49,520 bases of DNA, taken from contig JAJZQJ010000010.1 in the NCBI GenBank assembly GCA_021851895.1, forward strand, positions 1 through 49,520. Reading direction: 5' to 3'. Source of the DNA: a bacterium (GTDB lineage Bacteria; Patescibacteriota; Minisyncoccia; Phycocordibacterales; UBA6899). This document shows, piece by piece, positions 1-8,180 of this stretch. The notes under the pieces are model-generated. The model saw only the letters and a list, made by a program, of their open reading frames with translations. It did not search any database and had not been told where the DNA came from. Position numbers and translations under genes: made by a program. Every line of letters starts with the position of its first letter. Positions within the stretch are counted from its first letter, which is position 1.

Positions 1-28
1 GAGGCTTTCGCTCTGTTTTTCTTTTTGT

Positions 29-98
29 GCGGGTAGGGAGAATCGAACTCCCGTCTCGTCCTTGGCAAGGACGCATTCTACCACTAAACCATACCCGC
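29..98 (-). tRNA. tRNA-Gly (anticodon GCC)
   Basis: Reverse complement GCGGGTA..TTGCCAA..TTCGATTC..TACCCGC: 7-bp acceptor stem pairs, anticodon loop TTGCCAA, T-loop TTCGATT. Confidence 0.93.
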
Positions 99-220
99 AA
101 ATCTTTTGTTGTAGAGGTATCTTAACCGATTTTAAAATATTTGGCAAGCGGGACTTTTTAACGTATATTAGGTCAGCGTGATGATCTTCATCCGCGAATC
201 GAGCGTTTTAAACAATTAAT

Positions 221-379
221 GCCCCTGTAGTGAAGTGGATATCACAACGGTCAAGAAGTCCGTTACCCGTGAGCGACCGAACGCAGTGAGGGCGTGAGTT
301 GATCAGTGCCGCGGTGGCGGCTCATTGTCGGGCAAGCAAGCCTGGTGCCCGAAGGGCCTTGCTTATCCCAGGTTCGAGT
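221..379 (+). pseudogene. Degenerate/interrupted tRNA-Arg copy: 5' half identical to the downstream tRNA-Arg, ~100 nt insertion in the anticodon arm, then 5' part of T-arm; 3' acceptor strand missing
   Basis: 221-252 identical to 396-427; 363-379 (TTATCCCAGGTTCGAGT) identical to 438-454; no CCTGGCGGGGGC 3' end. Confidence 0.6.
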
Positions 380-395
380 ATATTAAACAATTAAT

Positions 396-467
396 GCCCC
401 TGTAGTGAAGTGGATATCACAACGGTCTTCGAAACCGTTATCCCAGGTTCGAGTCCTGGCGGGGGCA
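396..467 (+). tRNA. tRNA-Arg (anticodon TCG)
   Basis: GCCCCTG/CGGGGGC acceptor stem, anticodon loop CTTCGAA, T-arm CCAGGTTCGAGTCCTGG. Confidence 0.92.
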
Positions 468-605
468 CAAAAATCCAAGAAAAATGTGAAACATTTTTTG
501 CCCCGATTTTTCGAGCCTCCACAGGACTCGAAAGGCGGAGGCGGGCACCCTCGCTCGCGCGTCCTCGCGCAGCGCAGGGTCGACGAGCCGTGGCGACGAC
601 CACTT

Positions 606-639
606 AGCCTTACTGCGCCTCGCAGAGCGCAGTAAGGCT
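606..639. repeat. 13-bp perfect inverted repeat AGCCTTACTGCGC-N8-GCGCAGTAAGGCT
   Basis: Direct reading. Confidence 0.85.
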
Positions 640-707
640 TTGTGAGTCGTGCCGAGTCTTGGCGAGCACTACCTACCAAATTAATAACTAGTCTATATAA
701 TTAGATT

Positions 708-723
708 AGTTCCACGTGAAACA
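708..723. promoter_or_regulatory. parS-like site 1 (AGTTCCACGTGAAACA)
   Basis: 15/16 match to the B. subtilis-type parS consensus TGTTNCACGTGAAACA. Confidence 0.75.
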
Positions 724-732
724 TGCTTTCTT

Positions 733-748
733 TGTTTCACGTGCAACA
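733..748. promoter_or_regulatory. parS-like site 2 (TGTTTCACGTGCAACA)
   Basis: 15/16 match to TGTTNCACGTGAAACA; 25 bp downstream of site 1. Confidence 0.75.
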
Positions 749-755
749 CAACATC

Positions 756-2240
756 ATGCCTCTATTAAATATTCCACCCGAAATTGCCTCTGTTGCTTCA
801 ACCCTTGAACATGCCGGCTACGAAGCATATCTTGTTGGCGGTTGTACGCGAGACCTCCTTGAAGGAAAGACTCCGAAGGACTGGGATTTCACTACGAACG
901 CAACGCCAACTGAGATCATTGAACTCTTTCCACACACCTTCTACGAAAATGATTATGGTACGGTTGGCGTCGTCAATGAATCAATACCAGAAGATGATGC
1001 TTCACGCGCAACGCTCCGCATCGTGGAAGTCACCCCATACAGAACAGAATCTACGTACAGCGATTTTAGGCGCCCCGATCGTGTTGAATTCTCAAAGAGT
1101 CTTTACGAAGACTTGCAGAGGAGAGACTTCACGATGAATGCGATCGCCTACAACGTCAGCAAAGATGAGCTCATTGATCCCTATAATGGCGTCGATGATA
1201 TCAAAAAGCGCACGATACGCGCGGTTGGCGATCCCCACTTGCGTTTCACCGAGGATGCACTACGTGTTATGCGCGCAGTACGCTTCGTTGCCCAACTCGA
1301 TTTCACTATTGAAGATAAAACGCTTGCAGCAGTCATCACACATACTCCGCTCGTAGAAAAGATCGCCATGGAGCGTGTAAGAGATGAATTCTCGAAAATG
1401 ATCATGAGCACAAAGCCCATGGAAGGCATTCTCGTGCTCCATCGTGTCGGACTCCTCAACTATGTCTGCCCTGAACTCATTGAAGGATTAGGGTGTGAGC
1501 AGAAGGGCATTCACATCTATGATGTATGGGAGCACAATCTCCGCTCGCTGCAACATGCGGCGGATCGCGCATGGCCACTCCATGTACGACTTGGCGCTTT
1601 GCTTCATGATGTGGGAAAGCCTGCATCACGAAGATGGTCAGAGGAAAAGAAAACGTGGACATTCCACGGACACGAAGTCATTGGAGCGAAGATGGCCAAG
1701 AAAATACTTGAGCGCCTCCGTTATTCGAAGGATATCGTTCAAAAGGCGACACTACTCGTACGCTATCACATGTTCTTCTCTGACATCGAGGCGATCACAC
1801 TCTCTGCAGTGCGTCGCATCGTCGCCAACGTTGGACCGGATCTTGTTTGGGACCTCATGCATGTTCGTGCATGTGACCGCATTGGAACAGGAAGGCCACA
1901 AGAAACTCCTTATCGACTTCGAAAATATCATTCGATGATCGAAGAAGCGATGCGTGCACCAGTATCGGTGAAGATGCTGAAGATAGACGGAGCAAAGATC
2001 ATGGAGATCATCGGCGAACCACCGAGTCCACGTATCGGAGCAATTCTTCATGCATTATTTGATGAGGTGCTCGAGGAACCCGAGAGAAACACTGTCGAAT
2101 GGCTAACGAATGCGGCAAAGGAATTTGCGGCTCTCCCACACGAGGCGCTTGCAAGTAGAGGAGAAGAAGGCAAGCGGTCCAAGGCAGAGGCTGAAGAAAG
2201 GGAAGTTGCGGAAATTCGCAGCAAATATAAGGTGAAATAA
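756..2240 (+). CDS. cca: CCA tRNA nucleotidyltransferase / poly(A) polymerase family with HD domain
   Basis: EAYLVGGCTRDLLEGKTPKDWDFTTNATP and RRDFTMNAIAYN motifs; HD motif LLHDVGKP. ORF opens at 723, but ATG 756 is the likelier start because 733-748 is parS-like. Confidence 0.93.
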   Translation: MPLLNIPPEIASVASTLEHAGYEAYLVGGCTRDLLEGKTPKDWDFTTNATPTEIIELFPHTFYENDYGTVGVVNESIPEDDASRATLRIVEVTPYRTESTYSDFRRPDRVEFSKSLYEDLQRRDFTMNAIAYNVSKDELIDPYNGVDDIKKRTIRAVGDPHLRFTEDALRVMRAVRFVAQLDFTIEDKTLAAVITHTPLVEKIAMERVRDEFSKMIMSTKPMEGILVLHRVGLLNYVCPELIEGLGCEQKGIHIYDVWEHNLRSLQHAADRAWPLHVRLGALLHDVGKPASRRWSEEKKTWTFHGHEVIGAKMAKKILERLRYSKDIVQKATLLVRYHMFFSDIEAITLSAVRRIVANVGPDLVWDLMHVRACDRIGTGRPQETPYRLRKYHSMIEEAMRAPVSVKMLKIDGAKIMEIIGEPPSPRIGAILHALFDEVLEEPERNTVEWLTNAAKEFAALPHEALASRGEEGKRSKAEAEEREVAEIRSKYKVK

Positions 2241-2279
2241 CGAATATCCAGTGGACAGGCTTCACTGGATATTCGTTAT
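2237..2279. terminator. 17-bp perfect inverted repeat at the 3' end of cca (no U-tract)
   Basis: ATAACGAATATCCAGTG-N9-CACTGGATATTCGTTAT. Confidence 0.6.
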
Positions 2280-2372
2280 CTAAAGTATATAGAATAATAA
2301 CAAATTTGATACTAGACGACATTAAAATAAAGATGTAGAAAGATGTTAGTCGTTCTTAATAGGGGGAGAGGT

Positions 2373-2912
2373 ATGCATCTCTTGGGGAACAGTGTACATG
2401 AGGCGATCTTCGCTCGCGCTCGGCAATGCACGAGCGTCAAGGTCGCAGAATGCGAGGCCGAAAAGGCCATCCATCCGATCGAGAAGGCCATCTGGGAAGA
2501 GCGTCGTGATGCGCTCATGCTCGAAATGGCAAAGATGCGCGCAGATGAATGCCGCATCAAGGAAGTCGCACGCGAGCGGTGGGATAATTCCACCAAGGGG
2601 AGCGATTCGGAGTATGCGTGGGCGCTTCGCTATGTGGAGCTCGCCAACCCCATGCTGAAAGAGACCATCTTCGAATGCCACGATCTCGAGATCGCCCTAC
2701 GCAAGTACAATGCGGCCGACAAGTCGGACCCCTCTGCAGCAGTCTGGCTGCACCGCGTGCAGGTCCTCAAGCAGAAGGCGGAGACGATCAAGGCGAACGC
2801 CTGCGAAAGCGCGGACGCCGCAGCTGCAGAGTTCGTGAGCAATGAGTCCGACTCCTCGCTCGCGAAGATCTGGCTCATGCGCTACATCACCCTCAAGTAT
2901 CAGCCGTCATGA
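2373..2912 (+). CDS. Hypothetical protein, SD-led (GGGGGAGAGGT-ATG)
   Basis: Long ORF with SD-like element (ORF opens at 2343) followed by an intrinsic terminator. Confidence 0.7.
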   Translation: MHLLGNSVHEAIFARARQCTSVKVAECEAEKAIHPIEKAIWEERRDALMLEMAKMRADECRIKEVARERWDNSTKGSDSEYAWALRYVELANPMLKETIFECHDLEIALRKYNAADKSDPSAAVWLHRVQVLKQKAETIKANACESADAAAAEFVSNESDSSLAKIWLMRYITLKYQPS

Positions 2913-2916
2913 ATCA

Positions 2917-2943
2917 AGCGGGAGCAATGCTCCCGCTTTTTGT
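2917..2943 (+). terminator. Intrinsic terminator
   Basis: AGCGGGAGCAATGCTCCCGCTTTTTGTT. Confidence 0.9.
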
Positions 2944-2947
2944 TATA

Positions 2948-2970
2948 CAAAAACCGCGCAAAGCGCGGTT
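2948..2970 (-). terminator. Intrinsic terminator for the minus-strand gene
   Basis: AACCGCGCAAAGCGCGGTT followed by a T-run on the minus strand. Confidence 0.85.
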
Positions 2971-3608
2971 CAAAATGAAACACCATAACGTACCTGCACG
3001 TCGTTCATTCTTGGAAAAGGAATTTGCTCCGATCGATCATGCACCATGATCTTATGAAAGACGAACTCAAGTGTAAGACGCGTGTCTCCTATGTGTTTTG
3101 CATAACCGAAACCGATGTTGATGCCGTTGTCTGTCGCACGCACATCCCGCACAAAAACATTTTGTGCGCCGTAGCTATAATGCAAGAAGTCGACAGTGCC
3201 GCCGAATATACCATACATACGCTCACGGACTCCGCTCGCAGCAAAAGGAAAGATGAAATCCGACTCGATAGAAAGATCGTCGCAGGTAAGATCACGTGTT
3301 ATGCCATCATACGCACGCTCATCACCACGGAAGCGAGTAAATGCAACACCACTACGCAAGGTGACCCAACTGAGCACAGGAGCCGCTGCAAAGAAATCAA
3401 TGCGCGCACCTGTAGCAAACTGCACAGAAGGGGGAGTTGCAGCTCCTCTCCGCGCAACGACTGGCTGCGCAAGGCCGACGGAAACACCGAAACGCACATC
3501 GTGCAAATCGGCACGCAGGCCAAAATCTGAGCCCAAGAGACTAGGCACAATACAACAGAGACAGCAAAGTACTCGAACCTTCAGGATACTCAACACTGAT
3601 AACCCCAA
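2970..3608 (-). CDS. Predicted exported outer-membrane-type beta-barrel-like protein
   Basis: N-terminal hydrophobic signal; alternating amphipathic strands; C-terminal strand NDVQVRYGVSF ending in Phe. Confidence 0.55.
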   Translation of the reverse strand: MGLSVLSILKVRVLCCLCCIVPSLLGSDFGLRADLHDVRFGVSVGLAQPVVARRGAATPPSVQFATGARIDFFAAAPVLSWVTLRSGVAFTRFRGDERAYDGITRDLTCDDLSIESDFIFPFAASGVRERMYGIFGGTVDFLHYSYGAQNVFVRDVRATDNGINIGFGYAKHIGDTRLTLEFVFHKIMVHDRSEQIPFPRMNDVQVRYGVSF

Positions 3609-3747
3609 ATAACACTCTATACACTGTCTATCACGCCAAACGCCTTACGTAAACAATAAAAGGATGAATATAGACAAAATAGTATTTTTATGTTATTATT
3701 ATAGCGCGATCAATCTGATCGCCCGCTCTTTCGACAAGGAGGCCGTC

Positions 3748-4467
3748 ATGGCACACCCCCAGCAATTCAACAAAGACCGCGTTTACATCGACGCGGATGA
3801 TAACGTCGCCGCAGCGTTCATCGCAAGTTTCAACGAAGCTCTGGATGCACTGCTGATGGGCGAACGCATCCCCCAGCGCGAGGGTGAGCAGCCCCGTCTG
3901 AAATTCTTCGGCGGGTGCTGCGAACTGCAGGATGTGGTGCACAAGTGCAAGACCATCTCGGAGCACGAAGCCATCCAGCAGACGCTCGAGCGCGTCGCAC
4001 TCCGGGAATTCATGGTCGAGACCGGCCACGACTCCCTGAAGTGTTTCGCTCTCTTCCAGCGAATTCCGCTGACCCACTATGTGGGTCCAAAGAAGAAGAT
4101 GAAGGGATACTTCCTCGGCCTGCTCCGTTCCACCTCGGTGCCGTGCGCAACGCGCATCGAAGCGAGCGAGATGCGCTTGCCTGTCTGGATTCCGGTCGCG
4201 AATGTCCTTCGCGGTGAGCATGGTGGGGTGAAACTCATCCCGCAGCACCAGGAAGCGGGCATCATCGCGATCGCAACGATGCTGCGCCTCCTCGAGGAGA
4301 GCATTGGCGCGGACCCCAACGGCGAGCAGCTCATCACTGCAGCATTCAAGGCGAAGCGTGATGCGCTCAGCCTGGAAGTCGCGTATGCACTCGGGAGCCG
4401 AGGACTCACCTCGCTCGAGGAATACGCACGCCTCGTGAGCGAAGAAGCACGCCAAGGCATCCGTTGA
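3748..4467 (+). CDS. Hypothetical protein, possible Nudix-like domain
   Basis: Strong SD AAGGAGG; LKFFGGCCE...ALREFMVETGHD resembles a Nudix box. Confidence 0.55.
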   Translation: MAHPQQFNKDRVYIDADDNVAAAFIASFNEALDALLMGERIPQREGEQPRLKFFGGCCELQDVVHKCKTISEHEAIQQTLERVALREFMVETGHDSLKCFALFQRIPLTHYVGPKKKMKGYFLGLLRSTSVPCATRIEASEMRLPVWIPVANVLRGEHGGVKLIPQHQEAGIIAIATMLRLLEESIGADPNGEQLITAAFKAKRDALSLEVAYALGSRGLTSLEEYARLVSEEARQGIR

Positions 4468-4482
4468 TCATCATCTACCGTC

Positions 4483-4520
4483 ACCGCCACACATCACACT
4501 GATGTTGTGGCGGTCTTTTA
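4483..4520 (+). terminator. Intrinsic terminator
   Basis: ACCGCCACA..TGTGGCGGTCTTTT. Confidence 0.8.
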
Positions 4521-4527
4521 TTTAAAA

Positions 4528-4557
4528 AAAAATAACGACAGCCTCGTCGTTATTTTT
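4528..4557 (-). terminator. Intrinsic terminator of exoA
   Basis: AAAAATAACGAC-N6-GTCGTTATTTTT. Confidence 0.85.
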
Positions 4558-5335
4558 CTTTTAGTTCGACCCAAATTGGACAATGATCTGAGCCATAAAT
4601 ATCAGCACTAATTCCAGCACGTGTTAAACGCCCTAAGAGATCATTGCTGATAAAGAAATAGTCGATGCGCCATCCAACATTTCGCTCCCGTGCATGTGTC
4701 TTCATATCCCAGTAACTATAAGCATCAGCAAGCACGGGATGAAGATGCCTAAATGTGTCTATATATCCATCGTTCTCGACGTTATCTAGCCATGCACGCT
4801 CATCAGGAAGGAATCCTGTATTCTTCTCGTTCTCCTTTGGGCGCGCGAGGTCGATCTCATTATGTGCGGTATTCACATCACCCATGAAAATGACCTTTTT
4901 CCCTTGTGTCCTATATGAATTAATATGCTCGAGAAATGCATCATAAAAGTCATACTTATAGGACAACCTTTCAAGGCCGCCACCTCCATTTGGGAAGTAG
5001 CAGTTGATCACAACAATGTCCTTGAAGTGTACTGCGATGTATCGTCCTTCATCATCAAACCGTGCAATACCCATACCATAATCGACACGATCGGGAACCT
5101 CCTTACAGAACATCGCAACTCCAGAATAACCCTTTTTCGTTCGCGATGGAGAAAAATATGCATGCCATTGTCCTTTTGCCCCATGGGGACGCAGTACTTC
5201 TTCGGGAAGCTGTGACTCCTCTGCCTTGATCTCTTGGAGCCCAACGATATCTGCATCTTGCGCGTGGAGCCAGTCCAGAAAACCTTTCTTTATCGCCGCA
5301 CGCAAACCATTAACGTTCCATGAAATAAGTTTCAT
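4550..5335 (-). CDS. exoA: Exodeoxyribonuclease III
   Basis: MKLISWNVNGLRAAIKKGF...VGLQEIKAEE...FMGDVNTAH...GSDHCPIWVEL. Confidence 0.95.
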   Translation of the reverse strand: MKLISWNVNGLRAAIKKGFLDWLHAQDADIVGLQEIKAEESQLPEEVLRPHGAKGQWHAYFSPSRTKKGYSGVAMFCKEVPDRVDYGMGIARFDDEGRYIAVHFKDIVVINCYFPNGGGGLERLSYKYDFYDAFLEHINSYRTQGKKVIFMGDVNTAHNEIDLARPKENEKNTGFLPDERAWLDNVENDGYIDTFRHLHPVLADAYSYWDMKTHARERNVGWRIDYFFISNDLLGRLTRAGISADIYGSDHCPIWVELKEK

Positions 5336-5350
5336 GAAATAATAGTAACA

Positions 5351-5380
5351 GGGAATAGGGAATAGGGAATAGGGAATAGG
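5351..5380. repeat. (GGGAATA)x4 short tandem repeat
   Basis: Direct reading. Confidence 0.95.
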
Positions 5381-5532
5381 GGAAAACATGTTCAGAAATA
5401 GAAATAATTCTCCATATATCTATCATGATCCATATTCACAGACATGACTACACCGCATTCGAAAACAGACTTCCTCCCTTTTCCCTATTCCCTATACGCT
5501 TTTCCCTTTGCATGTTTCACGGTGCATGTACA

Positions 5533-5566
5533 ATGAAACATCCGCGGAATTCTGCGGATGTTTCAT
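5533..5566. repeat. 13-bp perfect inverted repeat (possible terminator of the xerC/D-like gene)
   Basis: ATGAAACATCCGC-GGAATTCT-GCGGATGTTTCAT. Confidence 0.8.
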
Positions 5567-5574
5567 GACACTTT

Positions 5575-6513
5575 TTATTTTCTCCGCTTTCCGTGAAATT
5601 GTTTATGCACCTCTTGTAATCCTCTATCGGTCACATGCGTATAGATTTGTGTCGTCGTTATACTCGAATGTCCGAGAAGCGCTTGCACTGAACGTATGTC
5701 TGCGCCGTTTTCGAGAAGATCCGTTGCAAACGAGTGGCGCAATACGTGCGGTGTGACTTTTTTTGTTATTCCAGACTTCACCGCATATTGCTTCACCGTG
5801 CGCTCGATCGAGCGCGCCGACATTCTCAGCGACCCTTCTTTCTTATTGAGTGATTTTTCTCCGCCACGCCCTATTGCAATAAACATCGCAGGGTCCACAT
5901 CTGTCCTTTTTGCGAGATAGTCCTTTATGCTCTCGCGCGCATCATCCGAGATGAATACGATGCGCACTTTCTCACCTTTTCCTCGAACAGAAAAATGATC
6001 TTGGGAGAGGTCGATATCACGATCGAGCCCAACAAGTTCGGACACGCGCAAGCCCGTTGAAAACAACATTTCGAGCATCGCCTTATCGCGCAGTGCAGAA
6101 AGACTATCACCTTCGGGCGCATCAAGGAGATTATTGAGATCTTGTTGACCAATAAGGTCGAGCTGTCTCTGCGGAACCTTCGCAAGTTCGATCTGCTCTG
6201 GGGGCAGACTACGCACGCCCTGTCGCACGAAATATTTAAGCATCGCTCGCAACGCGATCAAATAATAATTCTGTGTACGTCTCTTCATCGGAGTCGCTGC
6301 GACACCACGCTTGCCGACACCGACCATCTTGCGATTAAGCCACATACGAAACTCACGCACCTTCTCACTCGTGATATCCTCAGGTGCCTTTACCCCAGAC
6401 TGTTCAATGAATGTTGCGAGATAATGTTCGTAATTACGAACAGTGTTTAGACTGCGGCCACGCTCGATCTCAGTATATTCAAGGAAACGTCGCATCCAGT
6501 CAGTGATTTGCAT
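5575..6513 (-). CDS. Tyrosine recombinase XerC/XerD-like
   Basis: STGLRVSELVGL, HVLRHSFATDLLENGADIRSVQALLGHSSITTTQIYTHV catalytic motifs. Confidence 0.92.
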   Translation of the reverse strand: MQITDWMRRFLEYTEIERGRSLNTVRNYEHYLATFIEQSGVKAPEDITSEKVREFRMWLNRKMVGVGKRGVAATPMKRRTQNYYLIALRAMLKYFVRQGVRSLPPEQIELAKVPQRQLDLIGQQDLNNLLDAPEGDSLSALRDKAMLEMLFSTGLRVSELVGLDRDIDLSQDHFSVRGKGEKVRIVFISDDARESIKDYLAKRTDVDPAMFIAIGRGGEKSLNKKEGSLRMSARSIERTVKQYAVKSGITKKVTPHVLRHSFATDLLENGADIRSVQALLGHSSITTTQIYTHVTDRGLQEVHKQFHGKRRK

Positions 6514-6582
6514 ATGCATATTATATCAAATTTCTGTGCGTAAAATCATCTCGAGAAAATAAAATCATGCTATACTATGTTC

Positions 6583-6846
6583 ATGATACGATTCGAGTCA
6601 CACGGAGAGCTGGAAGCAGAACCGTCAGTTGAAGAAGAAATACACGAGGATCCTCAAATAGAGGGCCTTGCATCACAGACCCCATCTGCAGAGACTGTCC
6701 AACCAGAAACACTCGGAGCATACTATGATCACTGCATCGGTATGGGTGACGACAAACAGGAAATGAGTTTTGAAGATGAAGAGGAATTCTTCAGAGAAAC
6801 CGGTCTTCGACTTAGTGATGTCAGCGTTCATTCCGCAGACCTCTAA
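6583..6846 (+). CDS. Small acidic hypothetical protein
   Basis: ORF (opens at 6577) preceded by TATACT-N6-ATG. Confidence 0.6.
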   Translation: MIRFESHGELEAEPSVEEEIHEDPQIEGLASQTPSAETVQPETLGAYYDHCIGMGDDKQEMSFEDEEEFFRETGLRLSDVSVHSADL

Positions 6847-6851
6847 AACAT

Positions 6852-7067
6852 ATGCCACCACAGGTACAAAAAGTAAAAGTTCCTGACCATATCGTCATTC
6901 ATGGGCTTGGCAAATTCAACCCCGACACGCACCCTATGCCCACAACGATTGAAGATATCAATAGGGAACTCGCAGAAATGGGGGAGGGCATAGAATTTCT
7001 CCCCGCAGATACACCCCGAGACCATCTCCTTGAGCAGTTTTTGAACGAAAAATCCCCAGAAACCTAA
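6852..7067 (+). CDS. Small hypothetical protein
   Basis: ORF directly downstream of the previous one, followed by an intrinsic terminator. Confidence 0.55.
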   Translation: MPPQVQKVKVPDHIVIHGLGKFNPDTHPMPTTIEDINRELAEMGEGIEFLPADTPRDHLLEQFLNEKSPET

Positions 7068-7074
7068 AAGTTAA

Positions 7075-7093
7075 GCACCCTTTGGGTGTTTTT
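7075..7093 (+). terminator. Intrinsic terminator
   Basis: GCACCCTTTGGGTGTTTTT. Confidence 0.75.
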
Positions 7094-7150
7094 CATTCTG
7101 GCAGGGCGAGAGACTGAGTTTCTGCGTATTCCGTAAAAACCAATTTGGGC

Positions 7151-7179
7151 TTGCATATTTCAGGATTTCATGCTATACT
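7151..7179 (+). promoter_or_regulatory. Promoter of rpsO: TTGCAT-17-TATACT with TG extension
   Basis: -35/-10 spacing 17 bp; -10 ends 7 nt before ATG 7187. Confidence 0.75.
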
Positions 7180-7186
7180 CCTTCCC

Positions 7187-7447
7187 ATGTTAACCGCAAA
7201 GAAGAAGCAGGTCATCATCGCAAAGAGTCAGCGCCACGCGACAGATACTGGATCACCAGAAGTACAGGTGACCATTCTCAGCCAGCGCATCAATGAGCTC
7301 GCAGCACACCTCAAGGAGAACAAGAAGGATAACCACTCACGTCGTGGTCTCCTCAAGATGGTCGCGGATCGCCGCAGCCACCTCAAGTATCTCAAGAAGA
7401 AGAATGAGGAGGTGTACAACACCGTGATGAAGCAAATTGGTCTATAA
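7187..7447 (+). CDS. rpsO: 30S ribosomal protein S15
   Basis: RHATDTGSPEVQVTILSQRINELAAHLKENKKDNHSRRGLLKMVADRRSHLKYLKK. Confidence 0.97.
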   Translation: MLTAKKKQVIIAKSQRHATDTGSPEVQVTILSQRINELAAHLKENKKDNHSRRGLLKMVADRRSHLKYLKKKNEEVYNTVMKQIGL

Positions 7448-7451
7448 AAAG

Positions 7452-7485
7452 AAGAGCTCTCGCGCAAGCGGGTGCTCTTTTTTTA
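7452..7485 (+). terminator. Intrinsic terminator of rpsO
   Basis: AAGAGC...GCTCTTTTTTT. Confidence 0.8.
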
Positions 7486-7540
7486 CATTTGACGAAAAAT
7501 TCAGAAGATGGCAATGTAAAACAAGAACGAGGAGGCGATC

Positions 7541-8092
7541 ATGGACAGCGACAATGGACGCAAGGTCCCTCGCGGAATGTACGCCTGGGTAAGTAATTTC
7601 GTGAACGATATTGCGTGCGCGCGCGATCATCAAGGCAACTACCTTCATATTCGCAAGAATGGCGCGCCGCTCTATGGCATCAACCGTGGCTTCACGCTCA
7701 TCGGGCACTTCCACGAGAATCTCGCCATGGCCCGTCGTGACGCGAGTGAATTCCATATCAGGAGAGATGGTAAGCCTGCATACACCGAACGCTACATGCT
7801 CGTAGGACCTTTCAGCGAAGGTCTTGCGCTCGCAAAAGACGAATCCGGATATTTTCACATCACCCTCGACGGTCTTCCTGCGTATGATGAGCGTTTTGAC
7901 GAAACGCGCACATTCTCGGGAGGATATGCCGTCGCGCGCATCGGCATGCACTTCATATACATCGACCATCACGGCACACAGCTCAGCAGTATGCTCTTTG
8001 CATATGCCACTCCGTTCAGGGATGGCTATGCAAACGTGATCAAAGATCGAGAACAATACCTTATCGATCGAAGAGGGAATCTCACCCGTTAA
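7541..8092 (+). CDS. WG-repeat-like protein
   Basis: Repeated F..GLA.A......YF.I...G.PAY modules; SD GAGGAGG. Confidence 0.65.
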   Translation: MDSDNGRKVPRGMYAWVSNFVNDIACARDHQGNYLHIRKNGAPLYGINRGFTLIGHFHENLAMARRDASEFHIRRDGKPAYTERYMLVGPFSEGLALAKDESGYFHITLDGLPAYDERFDETRTFSGGYAVARIGMHFIYIDHHGTQLSSMLFAYATPFRDGYANVIKDREQYLIDRRGNLTR

Positions 8093-8112
8093 CGCCCCCA
8101 TGGGGGCGTTTT
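8091..8112 (+). terminator. Intrinsic terminator (AACGCCCCCATGGGGGCGTTTT)
   Basis: 20-nt perfect palindrome plus Ts. Confidence 0.85.
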
Positions 8113-8180
8113 GATTTGACTTCATCTCAAAGATGATACATGATGCACGGAGATGTTCTCAAGCCCTACAGGGAGGAACT

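Noticed and set aside
221-379. Group I intron in the tRNA-Arg-like copy
   Set aside because: Insert is only ~100 nt, and I could not see a group I catalytic core or a complete 3' tRNA half.
723-755. cca start at 723 (MLSLFHVQHNI...)
   Set aside because: These codons overlap the parS-like site; ATG 756 fits the family N-terminus better.
3688-4455. 255-aa minus-strand ORF opposite the Nudix-like gene
   Set aside because: Antisense shadow of a GC-rich CDS that has a strong SD and terminator; translation lacks recognisable motifs.
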